A DNA stretch of 59,641 nt, taken from CAYRYU01 sp964428355. Lineage in GTDB: Bacteria > Muiribacteriota > Ozemobacteria > Ozemobacterales > Ozemobacteraceae. The position numbers were made by a program, and so were the translations under genes. Location: NCBI GenBank assembly GCA_964428355.1, contig CAYRYU010000041.1, positions 1-59,641 of the forward strand, in the 5' to 3' direction. This document shows positions 43,255 through 51,294 of the stretch, in pieces. Under the pieces are notes generated by a model. The model did not search any database, was not told where the DNA came from, and saw only the letters and a list, made by a program, of their open reading frames with translations. Every line of letters begins with the position of its first letter. Position 1 is the first letter of the stretch.

Positions 43255-44265
43255 CTATTTCCCCAGAAGCTCTTCCAGTCTCTGGTCGAGGGGTTTCCGG
43301 CGGACTTCATCGGGGCCGGCGATAACCGCCCCGTCTTTGCCGATCAGGTACATCGCGGGAATGCTCATTACCCCGTAGTGCCGGCTTACCTGGTTCTCCC
43401 AGCCCTTTCCGTCGAAAAACTGCGGCCAGATCATCCCGTTCTCCTTGGTGTATTTCTCCAGTTCGGATTTTTCCTGGTCCAGGGAGATTCCAAGGACTTC
43501 AAAGCCCTTTTCGTTGTAGGCCTTGAAGGCTTTCACGACTTCGGGCATTGCCCGCTTGCAGGGTCCGCACCAGGTCGCCCAGAAATCGACCAGAAGGATC
43601 TTCCCCTTGAAACGGTCGAGGGAAAGCGGTTTCCCGTCAAGGGTGGTGAGGTCGGGCGGGAAGGCGGGGAAGGGTTTTCCGACCGGGTTCAGGAAGAATG
43701 GATCGGTGAGCCTTTTTGCTTCGGCGGCCATCTGCTTGTCTTCCGATTTGGCGACCTCCCCCAGGATCTTTTCGACGACCCCGGGAAGCTTTGGAACGCT
43801 CCCGATTCCCTTCTGGAACTCGACCATCTGGCTCGCGGCGGCCAGGGTCATGATTCCGAGTCCAAATCCCTTCCAGTGGCCGGTGATCTCCGCAATCTGG
43901 TCCTCCTTTTCCAGGAGCATGGTGATGTTCAGGAAGAAGAAATCGAGCTTGAACCTCTCGGTGACCTCGGTCAACGATTTCCGAAGCTCCTGGTACTTGG
44001 GGAAGTATTTCGGGAACAACTTCTCGAAATGGGCCTTCCCCTCGCGGGCTCCAGTTTCCGGGTCTTTCGGTTGCCCAAGGGCTTCCTGGAACTCCTTCTG
44101 GATCTCATTTATGAACTCGTCGACCTTGGGGGACGGTGAACCCTGCATGATCTTTCTCAGATCCCGTTGATCTAGGGGAAGGTCTTCAGGGTCGGCGGCC
44201 AAAAGGGGAATCGCGGAAACCGCGAACGAAAGAAGAAAAAGGACCTGGATGGAAATTCTTTTCAC
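43255..44265 (-). CDS. Exported thioredoxin-like protein (TlpA/ResA type)
   Basis: 336 residues. A signal peptide covers about 1-23. A helical region of some 180 residues precedes a C-terminal TlpA-like thioredoxin domain with the redox motif WCGPC (FWATWCGPCKRAMPE) and the cis-Pro segment VMSIPAMYLIG. It would reduce disulfides or mature cytochromes in the periplasm. The long helical N-terminal part is not typical of ResA and may bind a partner. It follows glgE by 93 nt on the same strand. Confidence 0.85.
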   Translation of the reverse strand: MKRISIQVLFLLSFAVSAIPLLAADPEDLPLDQRDLRKIMQGSPSPKVDEFINEIQKEFQEALGQPKDPETGAREGKAHFEKLFPKYFPKYQELRKSLTEVTERFKLDFFFLNITMLLEKEDQIAEITGHWKGFGLGIMTLAAASQMVEFQKGIGSVPKLPGVVEKILGEVAKSEDKQMAAEAKRLTDPFFLNPVGKPFPAFPPDLTTLDGKPLSLDRFKGKILLVDFWATWCGPCKRAMPEVVKAFKAYNEKGFEVLGISLDQEKSELEKYTKENGMIWPQFFDGKGWENQVSRHYGVMSIPAMYLIGKDGAVIAGPDEVRRKPLDQRLEELLGK

Positions 44266-44358
44266 TCAGCCCTCCAAAAAAATCGGATTCCGGCCAATCC
44301 CGGGAAATCTCCGGATAACCGGCCACCTTGTCCCGCAATCGGAACCGGGATCCGCCGG

Positions 44359-46344
44359 TTATTTGAAGTAGTCGAAGTCCTGCTCACGGTGAAGCCATCT
44401 CCTGATCGCGAAAACATTGGCCACCTCGACGGCGGGATCGAGCTCGACATAGTTCTTTTCGCCCTTCCAGAGGTAGCGCTTGTCCGTGAGAAGATCATGG
44501 ACCTGGTACGTTTCGTCGGGTTTGATACCGAAGATTTCGAGGGGAACGTAGACGAAGGTATGTTGCTTCTGGAAGGGATCGAGGTTCACCGCCACCAGTA
44601 CATGGTTGTTTCCGAGGGATTTCCGGAAGAAGATGATGTGCTCGTTTTCGGCTTTCAGGAAGCTCAGGTTGTCGAACTCCTGAAGAGCTGGATTCTCCCT
44701 TCGAATCCGGTTCAGGGTGGTGATCAGGGATTTGATGTTCCCGGGCTTGTTCCAGTCTCTGACACGGATTTCATATTTGTCCGAGTCGAGATACTCCTCC
44801 TTGCCCGGGATCGGCTCCCCCTCACAAAGTTCGAAACCCTGGAATATTCCGTAACAGGGGGAAAGAGTGGCCGCGAGAACCGCCCGGATACCGTATGCGG
44901 GTTTTCCGCCCCGCTGCAGAAAGGTCGGGAAGATGTCGGGGGTGTTCGCGAACAGGTTTGCCCTCATGAAGTCGGAGACGGGAGGCTTTGTCAGCTCGGT
45001 GAAATACTCCACGAGCTCGCGCTTGAAGTTCCTCCAGGTAAAATAAGTATAGGACTGCGTGAAACCGACCTTGGCCAGGGCCTTCATGACCTTGGGCCTC
45101 GTGAAAGCCTCTGCAAGGAAAATGGTGTCGGGGTACTTGGCCTGAACGCCCCGGATGAGATACTCCCAGAACAGGAAAGGTTTGGTGTGGGGGTTGTCGA
45201 CCCTGAAGATCCTGACCCCCTTTTCCGCCCAGAAAAGGATCACCCTTTTCATCTCGTCCCAGATTTCCTGGGCCTTGGGGGAATCGAAGTTCAGGGGATA
45301 GATGTCCTCATACTTCTTGGGGGGGTTCTCGGCGAACTTGATAGTCCCGTCGGGCCGCACGCTGAACCAGTCGGGATGGTCCTTCAGGTAGGGGTGGTCC
45401 GGGGAGCAGTTGATCGCGAAATCGAGTGCTATTTCCATCCCGTGTTCCCCGCACTTTTTCACCAGCCGCGCGAAATCGTCGAATGTTCCCAGGCCTGGCT
45501 CGATGGCATCGTGTCCCCCCGCCTCCCCTCCGATGGAATATGGGCAGCCGGGGTCGTCCGGCCCGGCGACAAGACTGTTGTTCGGCCCCTTCCGCTTCGT
45601 CAACCCGATCGGGTGGATCGGAGGGAAGTACAAGACGTCGAACCCCATGGCATGGATTTCGGGGAGCCTTTTCTCGACATCGCGGAAGGTCCCGGTTTTC
45701 TTGGGGTTCGTCCCGCAGCAGCGGGGAAAGCATTCATACCATGCGGCGAAACGGGCTTTTACCCGGTCGACCCAGACGGGGTATTCCCGGTCGGACACAA
45801 CCCTGGTTTCGGGATCCGGAAACCGTGAAAGCAGCTCCAATACTTCGGGGGCCATGAGAACCCCCGCCCTTGCTCCGGTCTGTTTAAGTATCTGGGCGGG
45901 TTTCAAAAGGTCGCGGAGTTTCTTGCCCTCCGACTTGGGGATCCATTGGAGGAACCTTTTCGCGATCTCGACCCCTTCGTCGAGTTCGGAGGAGACTTCC
46001 ACTCCGGCATCGATTTTTTTCCGGGTGTCCGCCGCCCATGATGCATAATGATCGAGGTAGGCCTCAACCACGAACTCGTGGAAACCCAGTTCCGTGACGG
46101 TGAATTCCCCTTCCCAGAGGTCGAGGCCGGGGTTGACGCACCTCATCTCCGAGCGTTGCCAATCCTTTCGGGCGCTTTGTCTGTGAAGCAGGCGGACGAC
46201 TATCTTGTCGTGGCCATCCCGGAAAACGTCGGCGGAGACTCTTACCTGATCGCCGATTTCCCTCTTTATCGGAAAACGACCGTCGTCGACGGCGGGCAGG
46301 ACGTTCTCTATGAAAATTCTCTTAGCGGCGCGTGTGGTTTCCAT
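44359..46344 (-). CDS. glgE: Alpha-1,4-glucan:maltose-1-phosphate maltosyltransferase
   Basis: 661 residues from the ATG at 46344, chosen because GAGGGGAAG lies upstream; an ATG at 46368 lacks a site. The N-terminal GlgE domain is followed by a GH13_3 barrel. D383 (FRVDNPHTK) is the nucleophile, E412 (AEAFTRPK) the acid/base and D470 (NTPDIF) the third acid; their spacing matches characterised GlgE. It extends alpha-1,4-glucan with maltose from maltose 1-phosphate. Its start overlaps the last 23 nt of the GlgM-type gene, which should supply that substrate. Confidence 0.93.
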   Translation of the reverse strand: METTRAAKRIFIENVLPAVDDGRFPIKREIGDQVRVSADVFRDGHDKIVVRLLHRQSARKDWQRSEMRCVNPGLDLWEGEFTVTELGFHEFVVEAYLDHYASWAADTRKKIDAGVEVSSELDEGVEIAKRFLQWIPKSEGKKLRDLLKPAQILKQTGARAGVLMAPEVLELLSRFPDPETRVVSDREYPVWVDRVKARFAAWYECFPRCCGTNPKKTGTFRDVEKRLPEIHAMGFDVLYFPPIHPIGLTKRKGPNNSLVAGPDDPGCPYSIGGEAGGHDAIEPGLGTFDDFARLVKKCGEHGMEIALDFAINCSPDHPYLKDHPDWFSVRPDGTIKFAENPPKKYEDIYPLNFDSPKAQEIWDEMKRVILFWAEKGVRIFRVDNPHTKPFLFWEYLIRGVQAKYPDTIFLAEAFTRPKVMKALAKVGFTQSYTYFTWRNFKRELVEYFTELTKPPVSDFMRANLFANTPDIFPTFLQRGGKPAYGIRAVLAATLSPCYGIFQGFELCEGEPIPGKEEYLDSDKYEIRVRDWNKPGNIKSLITTLNRIRRENPALQEFDNLSFLKAENEHIIFFRKSLGNNHVLVAVNLDPFQKQHTFVYVPLEIFGIKPDETYQVHDLLTDKRYLWKGEKNYVELDPAVEVANVFAIRRWLHREQDFDYFK

Positions 46345-47554
46345 TTCTCTTCCCCTCGAGGAGTTCATGATAAAGATCGATGGTCTGTTTCGCGATGATC
46401 TTCCAGCTGAACTGGTTTTCGACCCGTTTCCGTCCCTTCGCCCCCATGTTTGCCCTCATCCCGGGATCGGCCATCAGGAGGTTGATCTTGTCGGCGAGTC
46501 CCTTTGCGAAGACAGGTGGCTGGACAGGCTCGAATGGGCTTTCCCTCATCTGCTGGAACTCGATGAGAAATCCGGTTTCCCCGTTCACCACGACCTCGGG
46601 AATTCCACCCACCGCGCTGGCGACTACGGGAACCTCGCATGCCATGGCTTCGAGGTTGATGATCCCGAAAGGCTCGTAGATCGATGGGCAACAGAAAACC
46701 GCGGCATTCGAGTACATTTCGATCAGGCTTTTCTTGTCCAGCATTTCGCGGACCCAGATCACATTCTTGCGGTTTTCCCAGACCTTTTTCACTCCGGCTT
46801 CCATCTCCTCACCGATCTGGGGAGTGTCGGGGGTTCCGGCGCAGAGTACGACCTGGATCTTGGGATCGAGATACTGGATGGCGTTGACCAGGTGGATTAT
46901 CCCCTTCTGGCGAGTTATCCGTCCGACGAACAGGACATAGGGGTTGGAGAGATCGATTCCGAAGCGCTTGATCAGATCGGTCGAGGTGGTTTTCCGGAAC
47001 TCGTCGGTGTCGATCCCGTTATGGATGATACGGATCTTTTCGGGATCGACCTTGAAATGCTTCAAAACATCCAGCTTGGTCCCCTTGCTTACGGCCACGA
47101 TGCCATCTGCCATCTCGATGGCGGTTTTCTCGACCCAGCAGGAAAAATCGTATCCGTGGCCCAGCTGCTCTCTCTTCCAGGGGCGAAGCGGCTCGAGCGA
47201 ATGGATCGTCAAGACCAGGGGGATATGGTAGTTGAGTTTGGCCCAGATCCCGGCCATGTGTGTGTACCAGGTATGGCAATGGACGAGATTGGCGTCCACC
47301 CCGCCGGAAACGAAGGAAAGAGCCCGGTCGAGGGTCGTGAAGACCGATTTCAGTTCCTTGGGAACGGAGGAATACTCCTGCCTCGGCTGGAATCCCTTCG
47401 CTTTCAGGCGCCCTGACTGCATATCCTGGTCACCGTAGCACCTGACTTCGACATCCACGAGCCGGGCCAGTTCCCGGGTAAGGTATTCGACGTGCACTCC
47501 CGCGCCACCGTAGACGTTGGGTGGGTATTCATTCGTCAGGAACAATGCTTTCAT
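46322..47554 (-). CDS. glgM: GlgM/GlgA-type glycosyltransferase (GT4, actinobacterial-type glycogen synthase)
   Basis: 410 residues from the ATG at 47554, which has GGAGG 6 nt upstream. The opening MKALFLTNEYPPNVYGGAG has the Gly-Gly donor loop, and the E-x7-E motif is in EPFGIINLEA. The TIGR02149-like sequence matches the group that includes mycobacterial GlgM, which makes maltose 1-phosphate from ADP-glucose and glucose 1-phosphate. Pairing with glgE supports that role rather than plain glycogen synthase. The frame stays open upstream to 47743, but that part has no family sequence. Confidence 0.88.
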   Translation of the reverse strand: MKALFLTNEYPPNVYGGAGVHVEYLTRELARLVDVEVRCYGDQDMQSGRLKAKGFQPRQEYSSVPKELKSVFTTLDRALSFVSGGVDANLVHCHTWYTHMAGIWAKLNYHIPLVLTIHSLEPLRPWKREQLGHGYDFSCWVEKTAIEMADGIVAVSKGTKLDVLKHFKVDPEKIRIIHNGIDTDEFRKTTSTDLIKRFGIDLSNPYVLFVGRITRQKGIIHLVNAIQYLDPKIQVVLCAGTPDTPQIGEEMEAGVKKVWENRKNVIWVREMLDKKSLIEMYSNAAVFCCPSIYEPFGIINLEAMACEVPVVASAVGGIPEVVVNGETGFLIEFQQMRESPFEPVQPPVFAKGLADKINLLMADPGMRANMGAKGRKRVENQFSWKIIAKQTIDLYHELLEGKRNGNHTRR

Positions 47555-47652
47555 TCCTTCCCTCCTCACGGCGAAATTTCCATCGACCACCATGATACCA
47601 GAACCTCCGTGACGGTGCCTGGAAATCGACGTTGCGCGGAAATCCGGGCTCC

Positions 47653-47681
47653 TTGTCAGGATTTCGGTGAGGGAGTAGAAT
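47653..47681 (+). promoter_or_regulatory. Promoter for the lipoprotein esterase gene
   Basis: TTGTCA at 47653-47658, a 17-nt spacer and TAGAAT at 47676-47681. Both match consensus at 5 of 6 positions. Confidence 0.65.
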
Positions 47682-47785
47682 TGGCCCCGAAAGCTTCGCC
47701 ATCCTGGCGAATATCGATATCTGGCGCCCCCGGCACCTCGCACTTCCTCGAGAAGATGCCGGGGAAAATCGCGGAAGGAGCTGCC

Positions 47786-48514
47786 ATGGGGAATCGGTCC
47801 ATTTTTCCCCCCAGCCTTTTGGGGGCGGTTCTCGGGGTGATCATTTCGTTTTCGGGTTTCCTGTTCTGTTCCGGATGCGGCGACGCTCCCGCAGCCAGGC
47901 AGGAAGTCACCAACAAAATGGTCGAGGTCTCATACAACACGTCCTACGAAGTCCTGGAACCCCCTGAAATCAGCCCCGACCGCAGGTATCCACTGTTCTT
48001 CTTCCTCGCCCCCGGTGGCGACCCGAAGATTTTCCTTCAGAGCTTGCGCGGGATCTGCAAGAAGAAGGAGATCATCTGGGCGGGGACCTACAATTTCAAG
48101 ACCGATATGCCGCATACCACTTACATTTCCTGCATCCTGGCATCGCTGAAGGATTTGCAGGAAAAGTACCCCATCGACTCTGGCCGGATGTTCATCTGCG
48201 GATTTTCGGAGGGTGTCCAGGGGGCTTTCAACATGTGCTTCCTGAACCCCGGGGTCTTTTCCGGGATCATCTCCAATTGTGGAACGATGCACCCCAGTCT
48301 TCTCGATCCCGCGGAGCTCGAAAAGCTCCGGGTCAAGAAAGTCGCCATCCTGAGCGGAAAGCTCGATCCGATAGTCAGGCCCGAAATCCTGAACCGGGAG
48401 GAAAGTGTAATGAAATCAGCCAGGATCCAGACGAATTTCATTTCCTTCCAGGGAGGTCACGAAGTGGCGAACGAGCAGAACTTCGAAACTGCCGTGGAGT
48501 GGCTCTTGAAGTAG
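47786..48514 (+). CDS. Exported alpha/beta-hydrolase (esterase-like), probable lipoprotein
   Basis: 242 residues from the ATG at 47786, with AAGGAG 5 nt upstream; an in-frame ATG at 47754 is less well placed. The N-terminal signal ends in LFCSGCGD, an imperfect lipobox with the acylated Cys likely in SGC. The hydrolase core has the nucleophile elbow GFSEG, an Asp in SGKLDPIV and a His in GGHEVAN, in the right order for a Ser-Asp-His triad. Size and order resemble phospholipase/carboxylesterase (PF02230-like) enzymes. The substrate is unknown. It is divergent from glgM. Confidence 0.75.
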   Translation: MGNRSIFPPSLLGAVLGVIISFSGFLFCSGCGDAPAARQEVTNKMVEVSYNTSYEVLEPPEISPDRRYPLFFFLAPGGDPKIFLQSLRGICKKKEIIWAGTYNFKTDMPHTTYISCILASLKDLQEKYPIDSGRMFICGFSEGVQGAFNMCFLNPGVFSGIISNCGTMHPSLLDPAELEKLRVKKVAILSGKLDPIVRPEILNREESVMKSARIQTNFISFQGGHEVANEQNFETAVEWLLK

Positions 48515-48585
48515 GTTTTCCCATCGCTCCGTCAACGGCTTGAAAAACCGTCAGCGGCAAGAAAAAGAAAGCGGCGGATCCCGGG

Positions 48586-49485
48586 TCATTGGGGAGGCTT
48601 GACGACCTCTTCCAGATCCTCGAACCCTTTGCCTAGGACCCGGCGGGCATCGGAGATGATGATGAATGCCTGGGAATCGATTCCGTAGACGATTTCCTCC
48701 AGGCGAGGAACCTCCCGCCGCCGGACCACGGTCAGAAGAACGTCCACCGTTTTGTTGGTATAGGCCCCCCGCCCCGCAAGATAGGTCACCCCCCGGTGCA
48801 GTTCCTCGATGATACCCCATGCGATGGTTTCGGACTGGCGGGAGACGATCATGACCTGCCGGTCGATCGAAGCCCCTTCCATGAACCCGTTCACGGTCTG
48901 GCTGACGATGTAGGATTTCACGAGGGCATAGAGGGCAAGGTTGGGACCGTATGCCCAGGCCGCGATCCCGAGGACAAAGACGTCGCTCCATAGGAATGTA
49001 GTTGCCATGGGAACATGCTTGAACTTGAAAAGAAGCTGGGCAAGAATGTCCGTTCCGCCCAGGGTCCCTCCTCCCTTGAAGATGAAACTGATCCCGAGCC
49101 CGGTCAGGATGCCTCCATAGATCGAGGCGATCATGTTGTCCTTGGTCGAGAACCCTTCCACCTTGTAGTAGCTGGTGAGAAGGTCCAGGCAGGCTCCCTG
49201 GACCAGGATCGCCGCAACGGTTTTGCCGACCGTCTTCCACCCGATGTACTTCCCCTGGAGGACCAGTAGAAGCACGTTTCCGGCAATCGTGAAGAGGCCG
49301 ATCGGGATCGCGAACTTGTGGAACATCACCGTTCCCAGCCCTACGAGGCCGCTGGGCACGATCTTGTTGGGGACAAGGAAGTAGGCCTGGGAGATCGTCG
49401 TAACTACAATTCCCAGTATTATGTAAACCACACCCCTGAGGTTGACCCAGGTGGTTTTTCCTTCGGCTTTCTCCCCGGCTCCCAT
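48586..49485 (-). CDS. YitT family membrane protein
   Basis: 299 residues. Five to six TM segments fill residues 15-180, with family motifs FLVPNKIVPSGLVGLGTV, FKGGGTLGGTDIL and GFMEGASID. The C-terminal DUF2179 domain (about 215-290) follows: GRGAYTNKTVDVLLTVVRRRE. The transport or sensing role of YitT proteins is not established. It starts 11 nt after the HD-domain gene and is the last gene of that operon. Confidence 0.88.
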   Translation of the reverse strand: MGAGEKAEGKTTWVNLRGVVYIILGIVVTTISQAYFLVPNKIVPSGLVGLGTVMFHKFAIPIGLFTIAGNVLLLVLQGKYIGWKTVGKTVAAILVQGACLDLLTSYYKVEGFSTKDNMIASIYGGILTGLGISFIFKGGGTLGGTDILAQLLFKFKHVPMATTFLWSDVFVLGIAAWAYGPNLALYALVKSYIVSQTVNGFMEGASIDRQVMIVSRQSETIAWGIIEELHRGVTYLAGRGAYTNKTVDVLLTVVRRREVPRLEEIVYGIDSQAFIIISDARRVLGKGFEDLEEVVKPPQ

Positions 49486-49496
49486 TCAGTGCCCTT

Positions 49497-50153
49497 TCAT
49501 GCGGTCAGGCTCAGGGGCCAACCCACGTCAAAAGGGAGGAAAACCACCCTTTTGTCATAAAGGCGGAACAAACCGTCAGCCTTTTTTTCGGCGGCGGCAA
49601 TCTCCAGGTCGCCTTCCATCCAGAACCTTACGCCAACCTGGAGGCTCCTGGATCCGATTTCGACCGTGACATCATGGGCCAGCGCCCGGTGGGTCCGGTC
49701 AAGGCCATCGGCGATCCTCAGTATTGAAAGCCCGGCCCAGACTTTTTCCCGATCGGGACGATCCATCTCGTCGAAGAACTTGTGGTCTTCCAGGGGAAGG
49801 CTCTTTCGGTGGTAACGGGCTATCATGGCTATCCGACGGCGGGCGAGGGAGTCGACGACCCAGAAGCGTTCCAGGATGAGATCGCGGCTGTGCTTGTTGT
49901 GCCCATCCTCCGCAACCGAGATTCCGATGTCATGAAGGATCGCGGCGCAACAGATCTCGAGGCGGGCTTCGGTTCCAAGACCGTGAAGGGGTGAAAGCCG
50001 GTCGAAAAGGGCAAGGGAAAGGCGGGCCACATGGCATCCATGGGACTCCACAATGGGGGCGATCTCTTTGACCAGTTTACGGGCTGCATCGATCGAGAAT
50101 TGGGGGGGAAGTCTGGGGAGACCGTCCAACTGGATGCGGTCATTTGAAATCAT
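49497..50153 (-). CDS. HD-domain phosphohydrolase resembling the Ppx/GppA C-terminus
   Basis: 218 residues. GGAGG lies 9 nt upstream of the ATG. The HD signature ILHDIGISVAEDGHNKHS is preceded by a metal-type His (VESHGCHVARLS), and later text LRIADGLDRTHRA matches the C-terminal domain of exopolyphosphatase/pppGpp phosphatase. The ASKHA catalytic domain of those enzymes is absent. It overlaps the CHAD gene by 14 nt. CHAD binds polyphosphate, so this protein may cleave or sense polyphosphate or a related nucleotide (inference). Confidence 0.82.
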   Translation of the reverse strand: MISNDRIQLDGLPRLPPQFSIDAARKLVKEIAPIVESHGCHVARLSLALFDRLSPLHGLGTEARLEICCAAILHDIGISVAEDGHNKHSRDLILERFWVVDSLARRRIAMIARYHRKSLPLEDHKFFDEMDRPDREKVWAGLSILRIADGLDRTHRALAHDVTVEIGSRSLQVGVRFWMEGDLEIAAAEKKADGLFRLYDKRVVFLPFDVGWPLSLTA

Positions 50154-51294
50154 GCCGTAGCTCCTCCTTCCAGTTTCTGGGGATCTTTCCAGTGTTCAAC
50201 CATTCCGGGAGGGTCGTGGTCCATTGGAGCTTTTCCATCCGGAGAAGAGCTCTTCTGGCCCGCGCCAGAAGCTTCCTGCGACGGGAAGCGACCTGTTTCA
50301 GCAGCGTGATTCCCATGGCGGTGAACTCCCTGGCATCTCCACGGAGGCCGCGGTCGGCCGGAAACCTTGGGATGACGGGCCAGGGGAGGTTTTCGATCGC
50401 TTCGCGGAATTCCTGGAACTTTCGCTTCTGGGTCCGTTTGATGAGGCGTTTCACCCGTTCTGCGAAAGCATCGAGATCGTGGATCCAGCCGAGGAGGTCC
50501 TGGAAAAGCTTGAACCGGGACAACAGGCTTTCAACAGGCTTTCCGAGGATCGGCCGGAAGAGTTCGAAACCGTACCGCACGCGCTTGATCTGTATCCGCA
50601 GCGAATGAAGGAGAGGGATTTCCTGTACCGGTAGTTCCCAGGTCAGAAGGCGGTACCTGCGATCCGCCTCTGCGATCTCGGGGACAAGAACCAGTGCGGG
50701 GGCCTGGGAGCAGGGCAGGCCTGTCGTCGCATCGACCAGGTCCGGCCAGGGAATGCTCTCGATTTCGGTTTTTCCGGCTACGTATGCCTGAAGTCGCTTG
50801 TCGAGCTCATGCTTCCTCGCTTGCAACTCCTCACGGATCTGCCCGAATGCGAAAAGAAGGCCTTTTTTCTTCGGGGGGTTCAGACCGTCCAGGAGTTCGA
50901 GCTGGACATCGACGTCCCTCAGGTCATTGAAGGCCTGCATGAACTCCTTCAAACACTTCTCCACCACACTGGCGGGAGCGGGTTCGAGGAACTTCCGGAA
51001 CGCGCGCAGGCAGCTGCGAAGCCGTCGGCACCCCACCCGGAGATCGTGTATCGAGTCGGGGCTCCATTCCGTCCGGACCCTGGTGAGTTCGCGAAAAAAA
51101 GTCTTCATCCGGTCGTCGAGAAGCTGCCGTCCGAGCTCATTGAGATTGGCGGGAGGTTTCGGCGAAACGCCGACCTTTCCAGCCGTCGGGCGGGGTTTCG
51201 TTTCCTTGCCGGCTTCCGTAGTCGGTGCCGGAGCTGGATTCTTCGCCCCGGTTGGCATTCCTCCTGGCGCTCCGGTCTTTTCAGTGGGCTTCAA
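50140..51294 (-). CDS. CHAD-domain (polyphosphate-binding) protein
   Basis: 384 residues from a TTG at 51294 (GAGGTC upstream), or 372 from an ATG at 51258. A Pro/Ala-rich N-terminal 50 residues precedes the CHAD domain. Its two conserved basic helices are seen: DSIHDLRVGCRRLRSCLRAF and LHSLRIQIKRVRYGFELF. The His and Arg/Lys residues on these helices line the polyphosphate groove in characterised CHAD proteins. It likely binds polyphosphate granules in the cytoplasm. It sits between a lipoprotein gene and the HD gene, overlapping both if the TTG start is used. Confidence 0.88.
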   Translation of the reverse strand: MKPTEKTGAPGGMPTGAKNPAPAPTTEAGKETKPRPTAGKVGVSPKPPANLNELGRQLLDDRMKTFFRELTRVRTEWSPDSIHDLRVGCRRLRSCLRAFRKFLEPAPASVVEKCLKEFMQAFNDLRDVDVQLELLDGLNPPKKKGLLFAFGQIREELQARKHELDKRLQAYVAGKTEIESIPWPDLVDATTGLPCSQAPALVLVPEIAEADRRYRLLTWELPVQEIPLLHSLRIQIKRVRYGFELFRPILGKPVESLLSRFKLFQDLLGWIHDLDAFAERVKRLIKRTQKRKFQEFREAIENLPWPVIPRFPADRGLRGDAREFTAMGITLLKQVASRRRKLLARARRALLRMEKLQWTTTLPEWLNTGKIPRNWKEELRHDFK

